NCBI GenBank assembly: GCA_964393615.1
Contig: CAYMUR010000003.1
Span: 1-64,000 of the forward strand
From: CAYMUR01 sp964393615
GTDB lineage: Bacteria > Planctomycetota > Planctomycetia > Pirellulales > Pirellulaceae
Direction: 5' to 3'
Length of the DNA stretch: 64,000 nt
Shown here one piece after another: positions 17,898 to 27,415 of this stretch; within the stretch, counting starts at the first letter, position 1; the number at the start of each line of letters is the position of its first letter. The notes beneath the pieces were generated by a model that had not been told where the DNA came from, searched no databases, and saw only the letters and a list, made by a program, of their open reading frames with translations. Both the position numbers and the translations under genes were made by a program.

Positions 17898-19146
17898 AGG
17901 GTTAGAAGTTGATTTGCCAGATGACAATGTCGTCCATACGTTGTCCTATCAGGAAGCAGAACCCCTTCGTGATCCGGTGGCTACGATCGACCATGTGTTG
18001 AGGTATCCGACTGGTACGAAACCATTCGCTGAGATGGCACGAGGTAAGCGTGACGTATGTATTCTGATTTGTGACATTACCCGACCGGTTCCTAATGAAC
18101 TCATCTTGGGGTCCTTGCTGCGGCAATTAGAGGCCGCTGGAATCGCCCGTGATCAGATCCTGATTTTGATCGCTACAGGGGCACACCGTGGCAACACGTC
18201 GGTTGAAGTGATCGAGATGGTCGGGTCGCACATTGCGGAGAACTATCGCGTCGAAAACCATGACTGCCACAATCTGGAAGCACATCGTTATCTCGGACAA
18301 AGTCCACGGGGTGTGCCGATGTGGATTGACACACGCTACCTGGATGCCGACTTTAAGATTACCACGGGCTTGATCGAACCGCATTTCATGGCAGGTTTTT
18401 CAGGTGGCCGCAAGGTGATTTGTCCTGGAATTGCAGCCTTGGAAACGATCAAGGTCTGGCATGGTCCTGATATTTTGGAGGATGCCCGCGCGGATACCGG
18501 AATTCTGGATGGCAATCCGGTGCACGAAGAAAATACTTGGATAGCGCAACAGGCGGGTTGTGATTTTATTGTCAACGCAGTGATTGATTCAAATCACCAG
18601 CCTTTGCAGTTCGTTGCTGGTGATATGGTGGGGGCATTTCACGAAGGGGTCGAATTTGTCCGCAAGCTTGTCGTCGACACATTACCCGAACCCGTGGATA
18701 TTGTCGTTACGAGTGGTGCTGGTTTTCCACTTGATATGACGTTTTATCAGTCAGTCAAAGGGATGTGCAGCGCATTGCCGATTATCAAGCCAGGCGGAAC
18801 CGTGATTGTGGCGGCCAGCATGTCAGAGGGGGTTGGCAGTGAGCCATTTCGGCAATTATTTCAAGAGCATGCGAGTCCGGAAAGCTTTATAGAACGTCTT
18901 TTACGTGGAAACTATTTCGTGATGGATCAATGGCAGTTGGAAAAGATGGCTGCAATTTGTCGTAAAGCGAAAGTCAAAGTGGTTACGGACGGCCTGCCGC
19001 CCGAATTAATCAACCAACTGTTTGTGGAAAGTGCACCGAGTGTCGAAGCTGCAGTCGCCGCAGCGTTGGAGGACTATGGGCCTTCTGCCACGATTGCGGT
19101 GAATCCCCGGGGTCCGTATGTGGTGGGACAAATTGCGCCCCGATAA
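17869..19146 (+). CDS. larA: LarA-like nickel-pincer racemase (lactate racemase family)
   Basis: 425 residues, start ATG with GAGGAAA about 6 bases upstream, inside the end of the preceding gene. The LarA signature residues line up: Asp69 and Arg72 in CDITRP, His106-Arg107 in TGAHRGN, His172 in GLIEPHFMAG, Lys182 in FSGGRK (tethers the pincer cofactor in LarA) and His198 in KVWHGP (nickel ligand). C-terminal domain about 270-425. LarA interconverts lactate enantiomers, but homologues act on other 2-hydroxy acids, so the substrate is open. The cofactor enzymes LarB, LarC and LarE are not in the window. The 29-base overlap suggests cotranscription with the metalloprotease gene, though no functional link is evident. 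Confidence 0.85.
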   Translation: MRIRLDYGREGLEVDLPDDNVVHTLSYQEAEPLRDPVATIDHVLRYPTGTKPFAEMARGKRDVCILICDITRPVPNELILGSLLRQLEAAGIARDQILILIATGAHRGNTSVEVIEMVGSHIAENYRVENHDCHNLEAHRYLGQSPRGVPMWIDTRYLDADFKITTGLIEPHFMAGFSGGRKVICPGIAALETIKVWHGPDILEDARADTGILDGNPVHEENTWIAQQAGCDFIVNAVIDSNHQPLQFVAGDMVGAFHEGVEFVRKLVVDTLPEPVDIVVTSGAGFPLDMTFYQSVKGMCSALPIIKPGGTVIVAASMSEGVGSEPFRQLFQEHASPESFIERLLRGNYFVMDQWQLEKMAAICRKAKVKVVTDGLPPELINQLFVESAPSVEAAVAAALEDYGPSATIAVNPRGPYVVGQIAPR

Positions 19147-19361
19147 GATATGTTTTTTGTTAGGAGACGACCGGAAAGGGCCCCGATTGAATACAATGCC
19201 CTACAGGCTGAGCCGGTTTCTGGGATTTTACTTCGAATCAGTACCAAGAGAGCCGTTTTTACAGCTTACTTGGTAGCCAGCATTGAATGATTGATAGAGT
19301 CCTGTTTTGGTTTCCCCACACAAGCGACGTTGCCGTGGAGTCATAGGAGAATACTGATTGG

Positions 19362-21251
19362 ATGAGCAAGCCCTCTGATGTTCTCATGCTTGGCGATCGA
19401 ATCGTGATGTTGCCCATCATTCACGGTAGTGGTGACTGTTCTCTGGTGGTGCGAAATTTCATGCTCGATCATTCATTCGACTGTCTGGCTGTACCATTGC
19501 CGGCTTCGTTCCAACAGGACGTAGAACATGCGATTACGTTACTGCCCGCACCGACGCTGGTGACCCAAGCGGAAAGCGAGTGGTCAAGCGGCGGAGATTG
19601 GCCAGCTGGGTCGCACGCGAATGCCGAAGATCAGGACGAACGTAGGGTCAGTTATGTACCCATTGATCCATGCCAGGGTGTAATCATGGCATTGCGCATC
19701 GCGTTGGGAGAACATCTGCAACGTGAGTTCATTGACTTGGAGACCAATTGTTTTCAACCGTTAAGCGATATTCTTCCTGATCCTTATGCACTGAAACAGG
19801 TTGCCGTGGAGCGGTTCGCGGCGGCGATTTTGCCAAAGATTGGTCGCTTACCAGCCGGCCAGCCTCAAGAACGCGTGTGGCATATGGCACACCGGCTCAG
19901 GGAGTTGGAATCGCGATACGAATCCATCTTGTTTGTCGGTTCGGTGTTAGATTGGCCCTGGATCAGGGAAGCTTATACACGGCAAATGCCTGATACGGCC
20001 GAACACGATCTGGTGGAAACCACCACCATCTACGAACCAGAGCATACCACGTTAACATTTATGTTGGGGGAATTACCATTTGTTACAGGGTTATACGAAC
20101 GTGCCCGGGTGGAATTGGAGGATGATACGAACTTGGCGGTCGATGCAGTGAAGGAACTGCTGCTGACCGCGCGCGACCGTTATCGGCAGGCCTTGGGTCA
20201 ACGAGCACGTACGATTACACCCCACGTTCTGGCGACATGTTTGAAATATATTCGCAACCTGTCTCTTCTTGAACGGCGCATGTCTCCGGATCTATACACG
20301 ATTATCATCGCTTCGAAACAAGTGGCCGGTGACCAGTTTGCTTTGCATGTAGCAGAAACTGCGCGTTCTTACGCATTTGAGCGTGAGACTTCGTACCCGT
20401 CGGTCACGTTAGGTATCGAGCAGGCACGGTTACCAGACGGAGAGGTGGTACGGATGGTGAGTCGGCTTCCAGATCCCCCTGTCATGTGGCGCAGTTGTGA
20501 GTTAACGCGGCGTCCTGACCGAGATGAAATGCAACGCTGGCGAATGCAATGGGATCCCTTTGGACAATGCAGCTGGCCTCCCGAAGACGAGTTGATCGAG
20601 AATTTTCGTAATCATGTATTTGATCGGGCCCGTACGATCATGGGTGCGGATCTGGCACGTAGTGAAAAGTTTTCTACAAGTGTCAAGGATGGCATCGACA
20701 TTCGCGAGACGCTGCGTAACTGGCACACAGGAGACATCTATGTTAAAGTTCTGCCACCTGCACGGGGTGATCTGGATTGTGCAGTGATGCTGTTTGACTC
20801 GCCCGCCGATCCACGGGAATATCCATGGCGGACGACTTGGTTTGCAGAACACGATCAGGAATCGACACTCGCTTTTTTTGCAACCGATTACCGCCAGGAG
20901 CTTGTCGGTCCCGGTATTGGCCTGGGAACTTATGGTGGTGCCATGTTTCTGTATCCGCCCAAGACCATTTCGGACATCTGGACTGACGCGCAGCTTGATT
21001 TTGTCGAAACCTTGGAAGAGCGACTTTTAGCAGGAGCCTGTCTGTACAGCGATTGCCGTCACATTGCCTTGCTTAGCTCCGCGCCACCCGGAGCGGGTTG
21101 GCGACGTTTGGCACGGCGGTTCAACAAGCGCTGGATTCATATCCCGTTGGGCCAGTTTAGTGAATCGACAGTACAGCAGTTACGCATGGTGCACGTACTC
21201 AATGGCCATGAAATCCGTAGCTTTGCAGCGCATTTCATTCGCCGCGCCTAA
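19362..21251 (+). CDS. Conserved-looking hypothetical protein, 629 residues, family unknown
   Basis: Not recognised. ATG at 19362 has GGAGAA about 10 bases upstream. No signal peptide or membrane helix, so cytoplasmic. The N-terminal 150 residues start with GDRIVMLPIIHGSGDCSL then FDCLAVPLP, and later RVSYVPIDPCQGVIMALRIALGE; that layout (a strand ending in His-Gly, then a statement-like strand, then an arginine-rich helix) recalls ChaN/TraB/EreA or DUF5682-type proteins, but the match is by eye only. The middle (about 165-330) is helical with many Arg/Glu. The C-terminal third contains LFDSPADPREYPWRTTWFAEHDQES and a GIGLGTYGGAMFLYPP segment. The gene stands alone and its end overlaps the convergent SRAP gene by 4 bases. 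Confidence 0.65.
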   Translation: MSKPSDVLMLGDRIVMLPIIHGSGDCSLVVRNFMLDHSFDCLAVPLPASFQQDVEHAITLLPAPTLVTQAESEWSSGGDWPAGSHANAEDQDERRVSYVPIDPCQGVIMALRIALGEHLQREFIDLETNCFQPLSDILPDPYALKQVAVERFAAAILPKIGRLPAGQPQERVWHMAHRLRELESRYESILFVGSVLDWPWIREAYTRQMPDTAEHDLVETTTIYEPEHTTLTFMLGELPFVTGLYERARVELEDDTNLAVDAVKELLLTARDRYRQALGQRARTITPHVLATCLKYIRNLSLLERRMSPDLYTIIIASKQVAGDQFALHVAETARSYAFERETSYPSVTLGIEQARLPDGEVVRMVSRLPDPPVMWRSCELTRRPDRDEMQRWRMQWDPFGQCSWPPEDELIENFRNHVFDRARTIMGADLARSEKFSTSVKDGIDIRETLRNWHTGDIYVKVLPPARGDLDCAVMLFDSPADPREYPWRTTWFAEHDQESTLAFFATDYRQELVGPGIGLGTYGGAMFLYPPKTISDIWTDAQLDFVETLEERLLAGACLYSDCRHIALLSSAPPGAGWRRLARRFNKRWIHIPLGQFSESTVQQLRMVHVLNGHEIRSFAAHFIRRA

Positions 21252-21961
21252 TCCAAGTTGCGGATCCGAGTTTGTGTTTCTTCTCGCAGGGCGATACATG
21301 TCGCATCATCATGAGCAGGAGAATTGACATAGCGACTGACCGGGTCGGCTACCAAGTCTTCGCTGTTATAAGGTTGTAGCAACGGCAGGAGCGATTTAGG
21401 GTTCAGCAACGTGAGATTGAGCCAAGCGTCCCAATGGTCCGGGGACAGGATGACCGGCATACGATCGTGGATGGGCCTGGTCAATGCGTTTGCAGCCGTG
21501 GTGATGATGGTGCACGATTCGAGCGGTTTGTCCAGTGGCAAATGGGTAGGGCCATTCCAGGATTCCCAAAGTCCGGCGAAAGCCATCGTGCTATTATCGC
21601 TGAGGCGAATGTAATAAGGCTGTTTCTCCTTGCCGGTGCGCTTCCATTCATAATAGCCATCTGCAATCACCAAGCAGCGCTGCCGCTTGAACGCGATCCG
21701 AAAAGACGGTTTTTCGGCAACCGTTTCCTGGCGTGCGTTGATCATGCGGTTGCCAATGGATGCTGCCTTGGCCCAAGATGGTACTAGACCCCATCGTACA
21801 AAGTCCAGTTGGCGAGAAGGATTGTTGTTTGTAGAACGGACAATGGGAACCAGTTGTGTGGGTGCGATGTTATAACGCGGGCGTAGTTCGGGTATGGTGT
21901 TAAGCCAGAATTGTTTTACAAGCTTGTCAACGGGCGTGTGTAATGTAAAACGACCGCACAT
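21248..21961 (-). CDS. SRAP-domain abasic-site processing protein (YedK/HMCES family)
   Basis: 237 residues. Begins MCGRFTLHTP, with Cys2 the catalytic N-terminal residue after Met removal, which makes a thiazolidine crosslink with abasic sites in single-stranded DNA. Further family motifs: PRYNIAPTQLVP (Asn), VRWGLVPSWAK, NARQETVAEKPSFR, CLVIADGYYEWKR (Glu of YYEW), TTAANALTRPIHDRMPVIL (His) and DHWDAWLN. The length is normal for YedK. Function by family: protects replication forks from strand breaks. It is convergent with the gene on its left, stops overlapping by 4 bases, and divergent with the hydrolase gene on its right. No LexA box was identified. Confidence 0.93.
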   Translation of the reverse strand: MCGRFTLHTPVDKLVKQFWLNTIPELRPRYNIAPTQLVPIVRSTNNNPSRQLDFVRWGLVPSWAKAASIGNRMINARQETVAEKPSFRIAFKRQRCLVIADGYYEWKRTGKEKQPYYIRLSDNSTMAFAGLWESWNGPTHLPLDKPLESCTIITTAANALTRPIHDRMPVILSPDHWDAWLNLTLLNPKSLLPLLQPYNSEDLVADPVSRYVNSPAHDDATCIALREETQTRIRNLD

Positions 21962-22065
21962 GAATCACCCAGGCAACAAGTCCAAAGAGTATTGGCACAA
22001 AGTAAAAAATGGAACCAAGGTACCAAAGGGTACCGTGTCAAGTTTTATGTTAATTGTCAAGTAGC

Positions 22066-23220
22066 ATGTTATCCAATCAACAATTCCACCACCAGCACTA
22101 CACGGCGGCACGACCGACTGCGCCGTTTGAGCTGATGACAGTGACTGCCGCAGCGGTGGAAACAGAGGAATTTCAATCTCGCATGCGTCGTGTCGGGCAA
22201 TTGTTACGCGCGGCGGGTGTCGAAGCGATTTATTTGGTACATGGGACTTTTGCTGGAAACGATGCCTGGGGAATTGCCCGACTGATTTCTCGTGTTGCAC
22301 CGCAGGCAGCACCTTGGCTGGAACAGAGGACCAAGAAAGCAGTCGATTATGTGATGCGCGACTGCAGCAATTATACCCAACGATATGCGGAGTTGTTTGA
22401 ACAGTTGGTGAATCAAGGGGAATCAACACGAATCCCCGTTCGATTGTTTACATGGACCAGCGCAAACCATCATTTAGGGCGTGCTGACTGTGCCATTCGT
22501 CTGATTGATGAGTTGCAATCGCAGTTTAGGGGTTCACCATCGCGCGTGTTGTTGTGGGGACATAGTCACGCAGGGAATGCTTTTGCCTTGATGTCAAACT
22601 TGCTGGGCGCAGTCGACGCACAGCGCGCCCATTTTTTCAGGGCTGCGCGGAGCTATTTCACGCTGCGTCGCCCGCAAGAAGAAGTCTGGTGGCGGGTGAA
22701 AAAATTATTGCAGGCGCCGGGCAATCCGCTTTCGCCGCTTCAGATTGACATTGTTACGTTTGGTACACCAATTCGTTATGGTTGGGATAGCACTGTTTGT
22801 CAGGGGCTGTTGCATTATGTGTTTCATCGTCCGGCGGAATCACTTCCTGAATACCTGGCAAAATTCCCGCCCTCCATGGCTGAGGTGCTATGCGCGTCCG
22901 GTGGGGATTACATCCACCAGTTGGGAATAGCGAATACCAATTTTCAACCTAATCTTCTAAATTGGCGATCATGGCTGGCAAATTGTCGCTTGGCTCGCAT
23001 GCTGCAAGGAGAGTATGTCCCGAGTGACTTATATGGACACTTACGTGTTGGCATGCGCGTCGCCGAGCACGGGAAAACGTTGTTGGTTGATTACGGCGAG
23101 CCGAATAATGCGGTCTACCGGCACGCGGCGGGGCATTCCATTTACACACAACTAGAATGGCTGTTATTCCATGCCGAAGATGTTAGCCAAAGGTTGTACA
23201 TTAGGAACGAGCAGGTTTAA
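22066..23220 (+). CDS. Alpha/beta hydrolase-like protein
   Basis: 384 residues from the ATG at 22066; the frame also opens 12 bases earlier at a TTG. The hydrolase pattern is AIYLVHGTFAGNDAW near residue 55 (the HGT oxyanion turn) and VLLWGHSHAGNAFAL near 163-175, a GxSxG nucleophile elbow with Ser167. The acid and His are not certain; candidates are Asp in LQIDIVTFGTPIRYGWD and His in the C-terminal part near HLRVGMRV or RHAAGHS. No signal peptide or membrane segment is seen. Sequence around FGTPIRYGW resembles lipase/DUF676-like esterases that bind surface-exposed lipids. The substrate is unknown. It is divergent from the SRAP gene, about 100 bases away. Confidence 0.65.
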   Translation: MLSNQQFHHQHYTAARPTAPFELMTVTAAAVETEEFQSRMRRVGQLLRAAGVEAIYLVHGTFAGNDAWGIARLISRVAPQAAPWLEQRTKKAVDYVMRDCSNYTQRYAELFEQLVNQGESTRIPVRLFTWTSANHHLGRADCAIRLIDELQSQFRGSPSRVLLWGHSHAGNAFALMSNLLGAVDAQRAHFFRAARSYFTLRRPQEEVWWRVKKLLQAPGNPLSPLQIDIVTFGTPIRYGWDSTVCQGLLHYVFHRPAESLPEYLAKFPPSMAEVLCASGGDYIHQLGIANTNFQPNLLNWRSWLANCRLARMLQGEYVPSDLYGHLRVGMRVAEHGKTLLVDYGEPNNAVYRHAAGHSIYTQLEWLLFHAEDVSQRLYIRNEQV

Positions 23221-23654
23221 TCAAAACGGAAAACTTGTGGTCTCACAAAAGAAAGGTTCTCCCATTAAGCGATGAGTCGTCGTTTGTCAGGCCCAGCATC
23301 GTGTCAGGAGGTGGCGCCGTTTGCAAGTTCACCAGTCCAAGGACTGCGAGGGATATCATGGAACCTCGCTGGGAAAACGTGACTTGTCCCACAGAATCAA
23401 TAGAAAGTCTTGCTGCTAGCGTGGTCCAGTTGTACCAGCCACACGGGTAATGGAAGGCAAGATCATCAGCTGGTGCGTTGCCGTGTCAAAGTGAAGTGTA
23501 TCGCTGAATTGTATCGAATTACCTCCAATTCGGCTGTTGTACGATTCTGAAACCGGATACGCTTTGCAGGTAGAGGCAGGAGTTGTACTCAGGCAGCGGA
23601 TTTCCAGTCCTCCAAACAAGCGAAACAACGAAAACAAGGAAAACAAGGATGTTC
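23221..23654. other. 434-base intergenic region
   Basis: No convincing gene. The last 30 bases contain an A-rich repeat (GAAAACAAG-like, twice) directly before the next gene and supply its ribosome site. Confidence 0.5.
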
Positions 23655-24248
23655 ATGACAGATCAGCGCAATGGCTGGCGACGAGTGGTGTGGAGCCTGG
23701 GCTTGGTGTTAGTGGTCACGTTGTTACATGCTATGAAGTCGACGGGCGATGAATCTTTGTATGTGGAGAGTGAAATCCTAAAAAATGACCTTTTTGACGA
23801 GCCGGCATATCTTTCGGACGACATAGAAAGCGAGTTACATGAAATTGTCGAAATTCGTCGACAACTTAATCCGCATGGTTTCTTGAATGATTACTTTGAC
23901 GTTCAAGTTCCAGAAGATGGAAGTGTTACGATAGCGACCGAGGCACAGGAGCAAGGGTTTTTGGATGCGCTCCGTTTACTGGAACAGCGCGGACCCCAGT
24001 TTGTCGCTGGACACGAAGCAGCTGACACGAAGCCGTGCAATGCCGTTTCTGGCGATCTGCCGCTCACAGACGGTTTTCTGGTCGATGAGGCACTGGCAGG
24101 TATTCCGCTGATGGAACTGTTATTGAAGACAAGTCAACAATTAGATCGAGAAGTTCATCGCAGGGATCAGCGGGGTGATTATGACGGGGCAGACAGGCTC
24201 CGCAATCTTGCAAATCAGCTTCGGATTGAGGCACGTTGTCTACCGTAA
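23655..24248 (+). CDS. Small exported or membrane-anchored protein, unknown function
   Basis: 197 residues from the ATG at 23655, chosen because AAGGA lies 6 bases upstream; an ATG 6 bases earlier and an open frame back to 23583 are alternatives. N-terminus TDQRNGWRRVVWSLGLVLVVTLLHAM is a classical signal or anchor (hydrophobic about residues 11-25). The rest is acidic with helical stretches: DIESELHEIVEIRRQL, EAQEQGFLDALRLLEQRG, and a C-terminal Arg-rich helix (LDREVHRRDQRGDYDGADRLRNLANQLRIEARCLP). No domain was recognised. The gene is convergent with pepA to its right. Length and character fit the small secreted proteins of planctomycetes. Confidence 0.6.
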   Translation: MTDQRNGWRRVVWSLGLVLVVTLLHAMKSTGDESLYVESEILKNDLFDEPAYLSDDIESELHEIVEIRRQLNPHGFLNDYFDVQVPEDGSVTIATEAQEQGFLDALRLLEQRGPQFVAGHEAADTKPCNAVSGDLPLTDGFLVDEALAGIPLMELLLKTSQQLDREVHRRDQRGDYDGADRLRNLANQLRIEARCLP

Positions 24249-24311
24249 AACCTGACGGGCGTTGTACCTGCCGTGGCATTCTGTGTTGGGAACGATGCGG
24301 GAAAAAATTGT

Positions 24312-25778
24312 CTAGTCATGCAGTGTCCGGGCGACTTCGACGAGTGTGCGTACCATCACGCCAGTGCCACCCCCGTCCGACCAGGATTTTGATTTTTCCA
24401 GAAACGATGGACCCGCGATGTCCAGATGTACCCAGGGGACGTTGTCTACAAATTCTTCGAGTAGCTTGGCAGCGGTGATGGCTCCTCCCCAGCGTCCATT
24501 GCCGACGTTCTTGATATCTGCGATTTCGCTGGAAATTTCTTCACCATATTCGGCGAACATTGGCAATTGCCAAATTGGTTCACCACATTTTTCAGCAGCA
24601 CCCATCACCTGATCGCACCATGCTTGCTGGTTCGACATCGCACCCACAACATCGTTGCCCAGGGCTACGACACAGGCTCCTGTTAAGGTTGCCAGATCAA
24701 TGATCCTGGTCGCTTTCTGTTCCACAGCGACATGTAAAGCGTCGGCCAAAACCAACCGTCCTTCGGCGTCCGTATTGTGAACTTCGATTGTTTTACCACT
24801 GCGTGTGGTGAGTACGTCCCCCAGTTTGTAGCTGTCGCCGCTGACCATATTTTCGACGAGGCCCATCACACCGATGATGTTGACAGGTAATGCAAGCTTC
24901 GCGACAGCCTGTAACGCTGCTAGTACGGTGGCAGCACCTGCCATATCGCATTTCATTGCCAGCATGCCCGCGCTTGGCTTTAAAGAGAGTCCACCCGAGT
25001 CAAAAGTTACACCTTTTCCGACGAGTGCCAGTGTTTGGTCCGAGTCGGCTGTGTTAGCACCCCGATAACGTGCAATCACAAGCCTCGGTGGACGAGAGGA
25101 ACCGCGGGCAACGGCAAGAATCGCGCCACAATGTTCTGCCTGGAGACGTTGTTCGTCCCAGACTTCCATTTCCAGTCCACATTCATCTCCCAGTTGGATC
25201 GCATGGTCAGCAAATGTTTCGGGGTAGATTTTGGAAGGCGGTTCATTGACGAGGTGTCTTGCAAGGTTAACGCTGTTGCCTTGAATTTGAGCCGCACTGA
25301 GAACCTCGGCCGAAGCACCCCCGATCACTAATTCCTCGAAAGGATATCGTTTTTTTTGGCTACGATATAGGTCCTGGCCCTGACAGCCGACACAAGTTCC
25401 CGCAATAGCAGCCTCCCAAAGTTCTGCTGACCATCGGTGGTCCAGGAACATCGCGATGCGTTGGCGTGGATGTGCGGCCAGGTGACGAGTGGCCGTGCCA
25501 GCCGCCCGAAAGGCCATTTTGCTATCAATCGTATTTTGCCTTCCCAGACCGACAACGAGTACTTGGGGGGAAGCCAATCCGCGAACTCCCAGCAAGGGTG
25601 TCAAGTGACATCCTTTGCCAGTCAGTTCTTTGGATTCGAGTAACTGAGTCAATGTACCACCGGTTATTTGATCCAGTTCACCGACGTGCCCTGCTAAAGG
25701 GTCGTCTTCATAAGTGCCAAGTACAATGGCATCGGCCGCGACCTTTGAAAAAGGTTCTGTTACTGGATTAATTTGCAT
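24312..25778 (-). CDS. pepA: Leucyl aminopeptidase (M17 family)
   Basis: 488 residues, normal for PepA. The M17 signature NTDAEGRLVLADAL is present, along with the metal and catalytic region VGKGVTFDSGGLSLKPSAGMLAMKCDMAGAATVLA (Lys, Asp and the active-site Lys of the family) and a later HLDIAGPSF. The N-terminal domain (about 1-160) is more variable. Enzyme: releases N-terminal residues, especially Leu, from peptides in the cytoplasm as a hexamer; some PepA proteins also bind DNA. AAGGAATCTCC lies about 7 bases upstream of the ATG. The gene is single, convergent with the small exported protein. Confidence 0.94.
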   Translation of the reverse strand: MQINPVTEPFSKVAADAIVLGTYEDDPLAGHVGELDQITGGTLTQLLESKELTGKGCHLTPLLGVRGLASPQVLVVGLGRQNTIDSKMAFRAAGTATRHLAAHPRQRIAMFLDHRWSAELWEAAIAGTCVGCQGQDLYRSQKKRYPFEELVIGGASAEVLSAAQIQGNSVNLARHLVNEPPSKIYPETFADHAIQLGDECGLEMEVWDEQRLQAEHCGAILAVARGSSRPPRLVIARYRGANTADSDQTLALVGKGVTFDSGGLSLKPSAGMLAMKCDMAGAATVLAALQAVAKLALPVNIIGVMGLVENMVSGDSYKLGDVLTTRSGKTIEVHNTDAEGRLVLADALHVAVEQKATRIIDLATLTGACVVALGNDVVGAMSNQQAWCDQVMGAAEKCGEPIWQLPMFAEYGEEISSEIADIKNVGNGRWGGAITAAKLLEEFVDNVPWVHLDIAGPSFLEKSKSWSDGGGTGVMVRTLVEVARTLHD

Positions 25779-26695
25779 GGAGATTCCTTAAGACAGGGGG
25801 CGCTACCAGAACGAATCCGTGTTGAAAGCTGAGGACAAAAAGTGCACCAATGGCTCACCAAGTGAACGACAGATGAAAGCCTAACATTTTTGTAGAAAAA
25901 CGCCAGCAGGTTCAAATCGGTTTGACTTTGGTAACATGTTGTTGGGGTCGTGCCTACGCCAACCGTCTTGGTCTGTCAAATATTTGCATCACTGGCAAAC
26001 GTGTTGCAACGGGTTGAGAAGTGGAAATGTGTGTAGTGAGAAAAATAAGACATTACAAGAAATCCAGATACTGCATGCTCCCGGATTTGACCTATTGAGA
26101 GAGGGGGGATCGTTTGCCACGTCCGTTGTGGCAGGTGGGTTCGTTTTCGGGAAACGAGCGCGATGGCTGCAAAGGCTGGTTTTCACCAAAATGTTTGTCC
26201 ATTCCAGGCCAACAACGCATTGGATTCGAAGAAGAATGATAACGATGATGTTTGGCGTTGGTTTTTGATCCACGTCGAGTTTTTAGAGGAAAAGCAAATT
26301 CGGAGCATTGTGCTGTCACGGAGTAAGCATTCACAGAGTGTGTGAAAAAAAGGGAAGCATTGTGTCATATTAACAAGTGAACGTAGACTGCATATTCTGC
26401 TGGTAAATGCCATGCCAGGGAAAACTTTGGTTTTCACGATGCGAACACGTGCCAATGATCGTGAACGCAATATTCTGTCCGAAGTATTACCGACCCACTG
26501 CCGTAGGGTTTCCCATGGAGAACCCCTTGGATTAAGATGTTTACCTGGTATCCGCAGCAACGAATATGTTAGAAGTAAAAGTTCTCCGGACGGTACACCT
26601 CGCGTGTGCCTGTTGAGAGCCGGATAAGGGCGTTGAAAACATTGTCGGAGTAATTGTTCGAATCGTTGCTGGCTGATTCAAACCGAGGTGACGCG
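25779..26695. other. 917-base gap, no recognised gene
   Basis: Long stretch with no convincing gene on either strand; the frames found (for example 26183-26560 on the minus strand) have unusual composition and no family resemblance. A T-loop-like GTTCAAATC near 25911 lacks the stem pairs needed for a tRNA. Possible content: a promoter for pepA or the DUF1080 gene, a structured RNA, or eroded sequence. Confidence 0.5.
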
Positions 26696-27415
26696 ATGCA
26701 GAAACGGTATCGATATTTACGACAGAATGTCTGGCCCCCTGCCTTCTTGCCGTTGGTCTTGTTGGCCGCTACTTGTGCTGGCGCAGCGCCACCTGTGTTG
26801 CCTGCGGATAACGTGGAGGAATTGGACAAAGTATTTCCGGTAGGTGAAGAAATCAAATTGTTCGACGGAAAGACATTAAACGGGTGGCGCGTTGCCGACA
26901 AAGCTTTCTTTCAGTATCACGGTGAAGTGACGATTCAGAACGATAGCATCGTTCTGGAAAAAGGCAATCCGGGAACTGGCATTGTCTGGACGAAAATATT
27001 TCCACGGCTGAATTACGAAATACAACTTGAGGCCAAACGGGTTGCGGGCACCGATTTTTTCTGTGGCCTCACGTTTCCGTATGCCAAATCGTATGTTTCC
27101 CTCATTGTTGGTGGGTGGGGTGGCGGCGCGACCGGTTTGTCGAACGTCGATAAAAGTTCAGCTGTCGAGAATGAAACGTCGACGTTTCGTGACTATCGGC
27201 AGGATCAATGGTACGCGGTTCGCCTGCAAGTCACCGAAAAAAAAATTGAAGCTTGGATCGATGACTATCAGATTGTTGATCTGAAGACGAAAGACCGTGA
27301 GTTTTCGATTTGGTGGGAACAGGAACCGATGCGACCACTGGGATTTGCAACGTGGTATACGAAAGCTGCGTTACGAAACATCCGGCTTAAACGCTTGGTC
27401 AAGTCCACGCCCTGA
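26696..27415 (+). CDS. DUF1080 / 3-keto-disaccharide hydrolase-domain protein
   Basis: 239 residues from the ATG at 26696 (GAGGTG about 5 bases upstream). Signal peptide about 1-32 (WPPAFLPLVLLAATCAGAAPP). The DUF1080 domain starts with FDGKTLNGWRVADK at about residue 60 and has the typical sandwich-fold order: IVLEKGNPGTGIVWTKIFPRLNYEI, LEAKRVAGTDFFCGLTFP, WYAVRLQVTEKKIEAWIDDYQI, and a final ALRNIRLKRL. The lectin/glucanase-like fold is used by secreted sugar-binding or hydrolase proteins, very numerous in planctomycetes. No sulfatase or other sugar gene lies beside it. It is a single gene. Confidence 0.88.
   Translation: MQKRYRYLRQNVWPPAFLPLVLLAATCAGAAPPVLPADNVEELDKVFPVGEEIKLFDGKTLNGWRVADKAFFQYHGEVTIQNDSIVLEKGNPGTGIVWTKIFPRLNYEIQLEAKRVAGTDFFCGLTFPYAKSYVSLIVGGWGGGATGLSNVDKSSAVENETSTFRDYRQDQWYAVRLQVTEKKIEAWIDDYQIVDLKTKDREFSIWWEQEPMRPLGFATWYTKAALRNIRLKRLVKSTP

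Noticed and set aside
25905..25925. tRNA-like T-loop GTTCAAATC
   Set aside because: The flanking bases do not form the 5-bp stem, and no acceptor stem, D-arm or anticodon arm could be built around it.
26183..26560. 125-codon minus-strand frame in the 917-base gap
   Set aside because: Composition (rich in Ser, Arg, Phe, Cys with no pattern) is typical of chance frames; no ribosome site.
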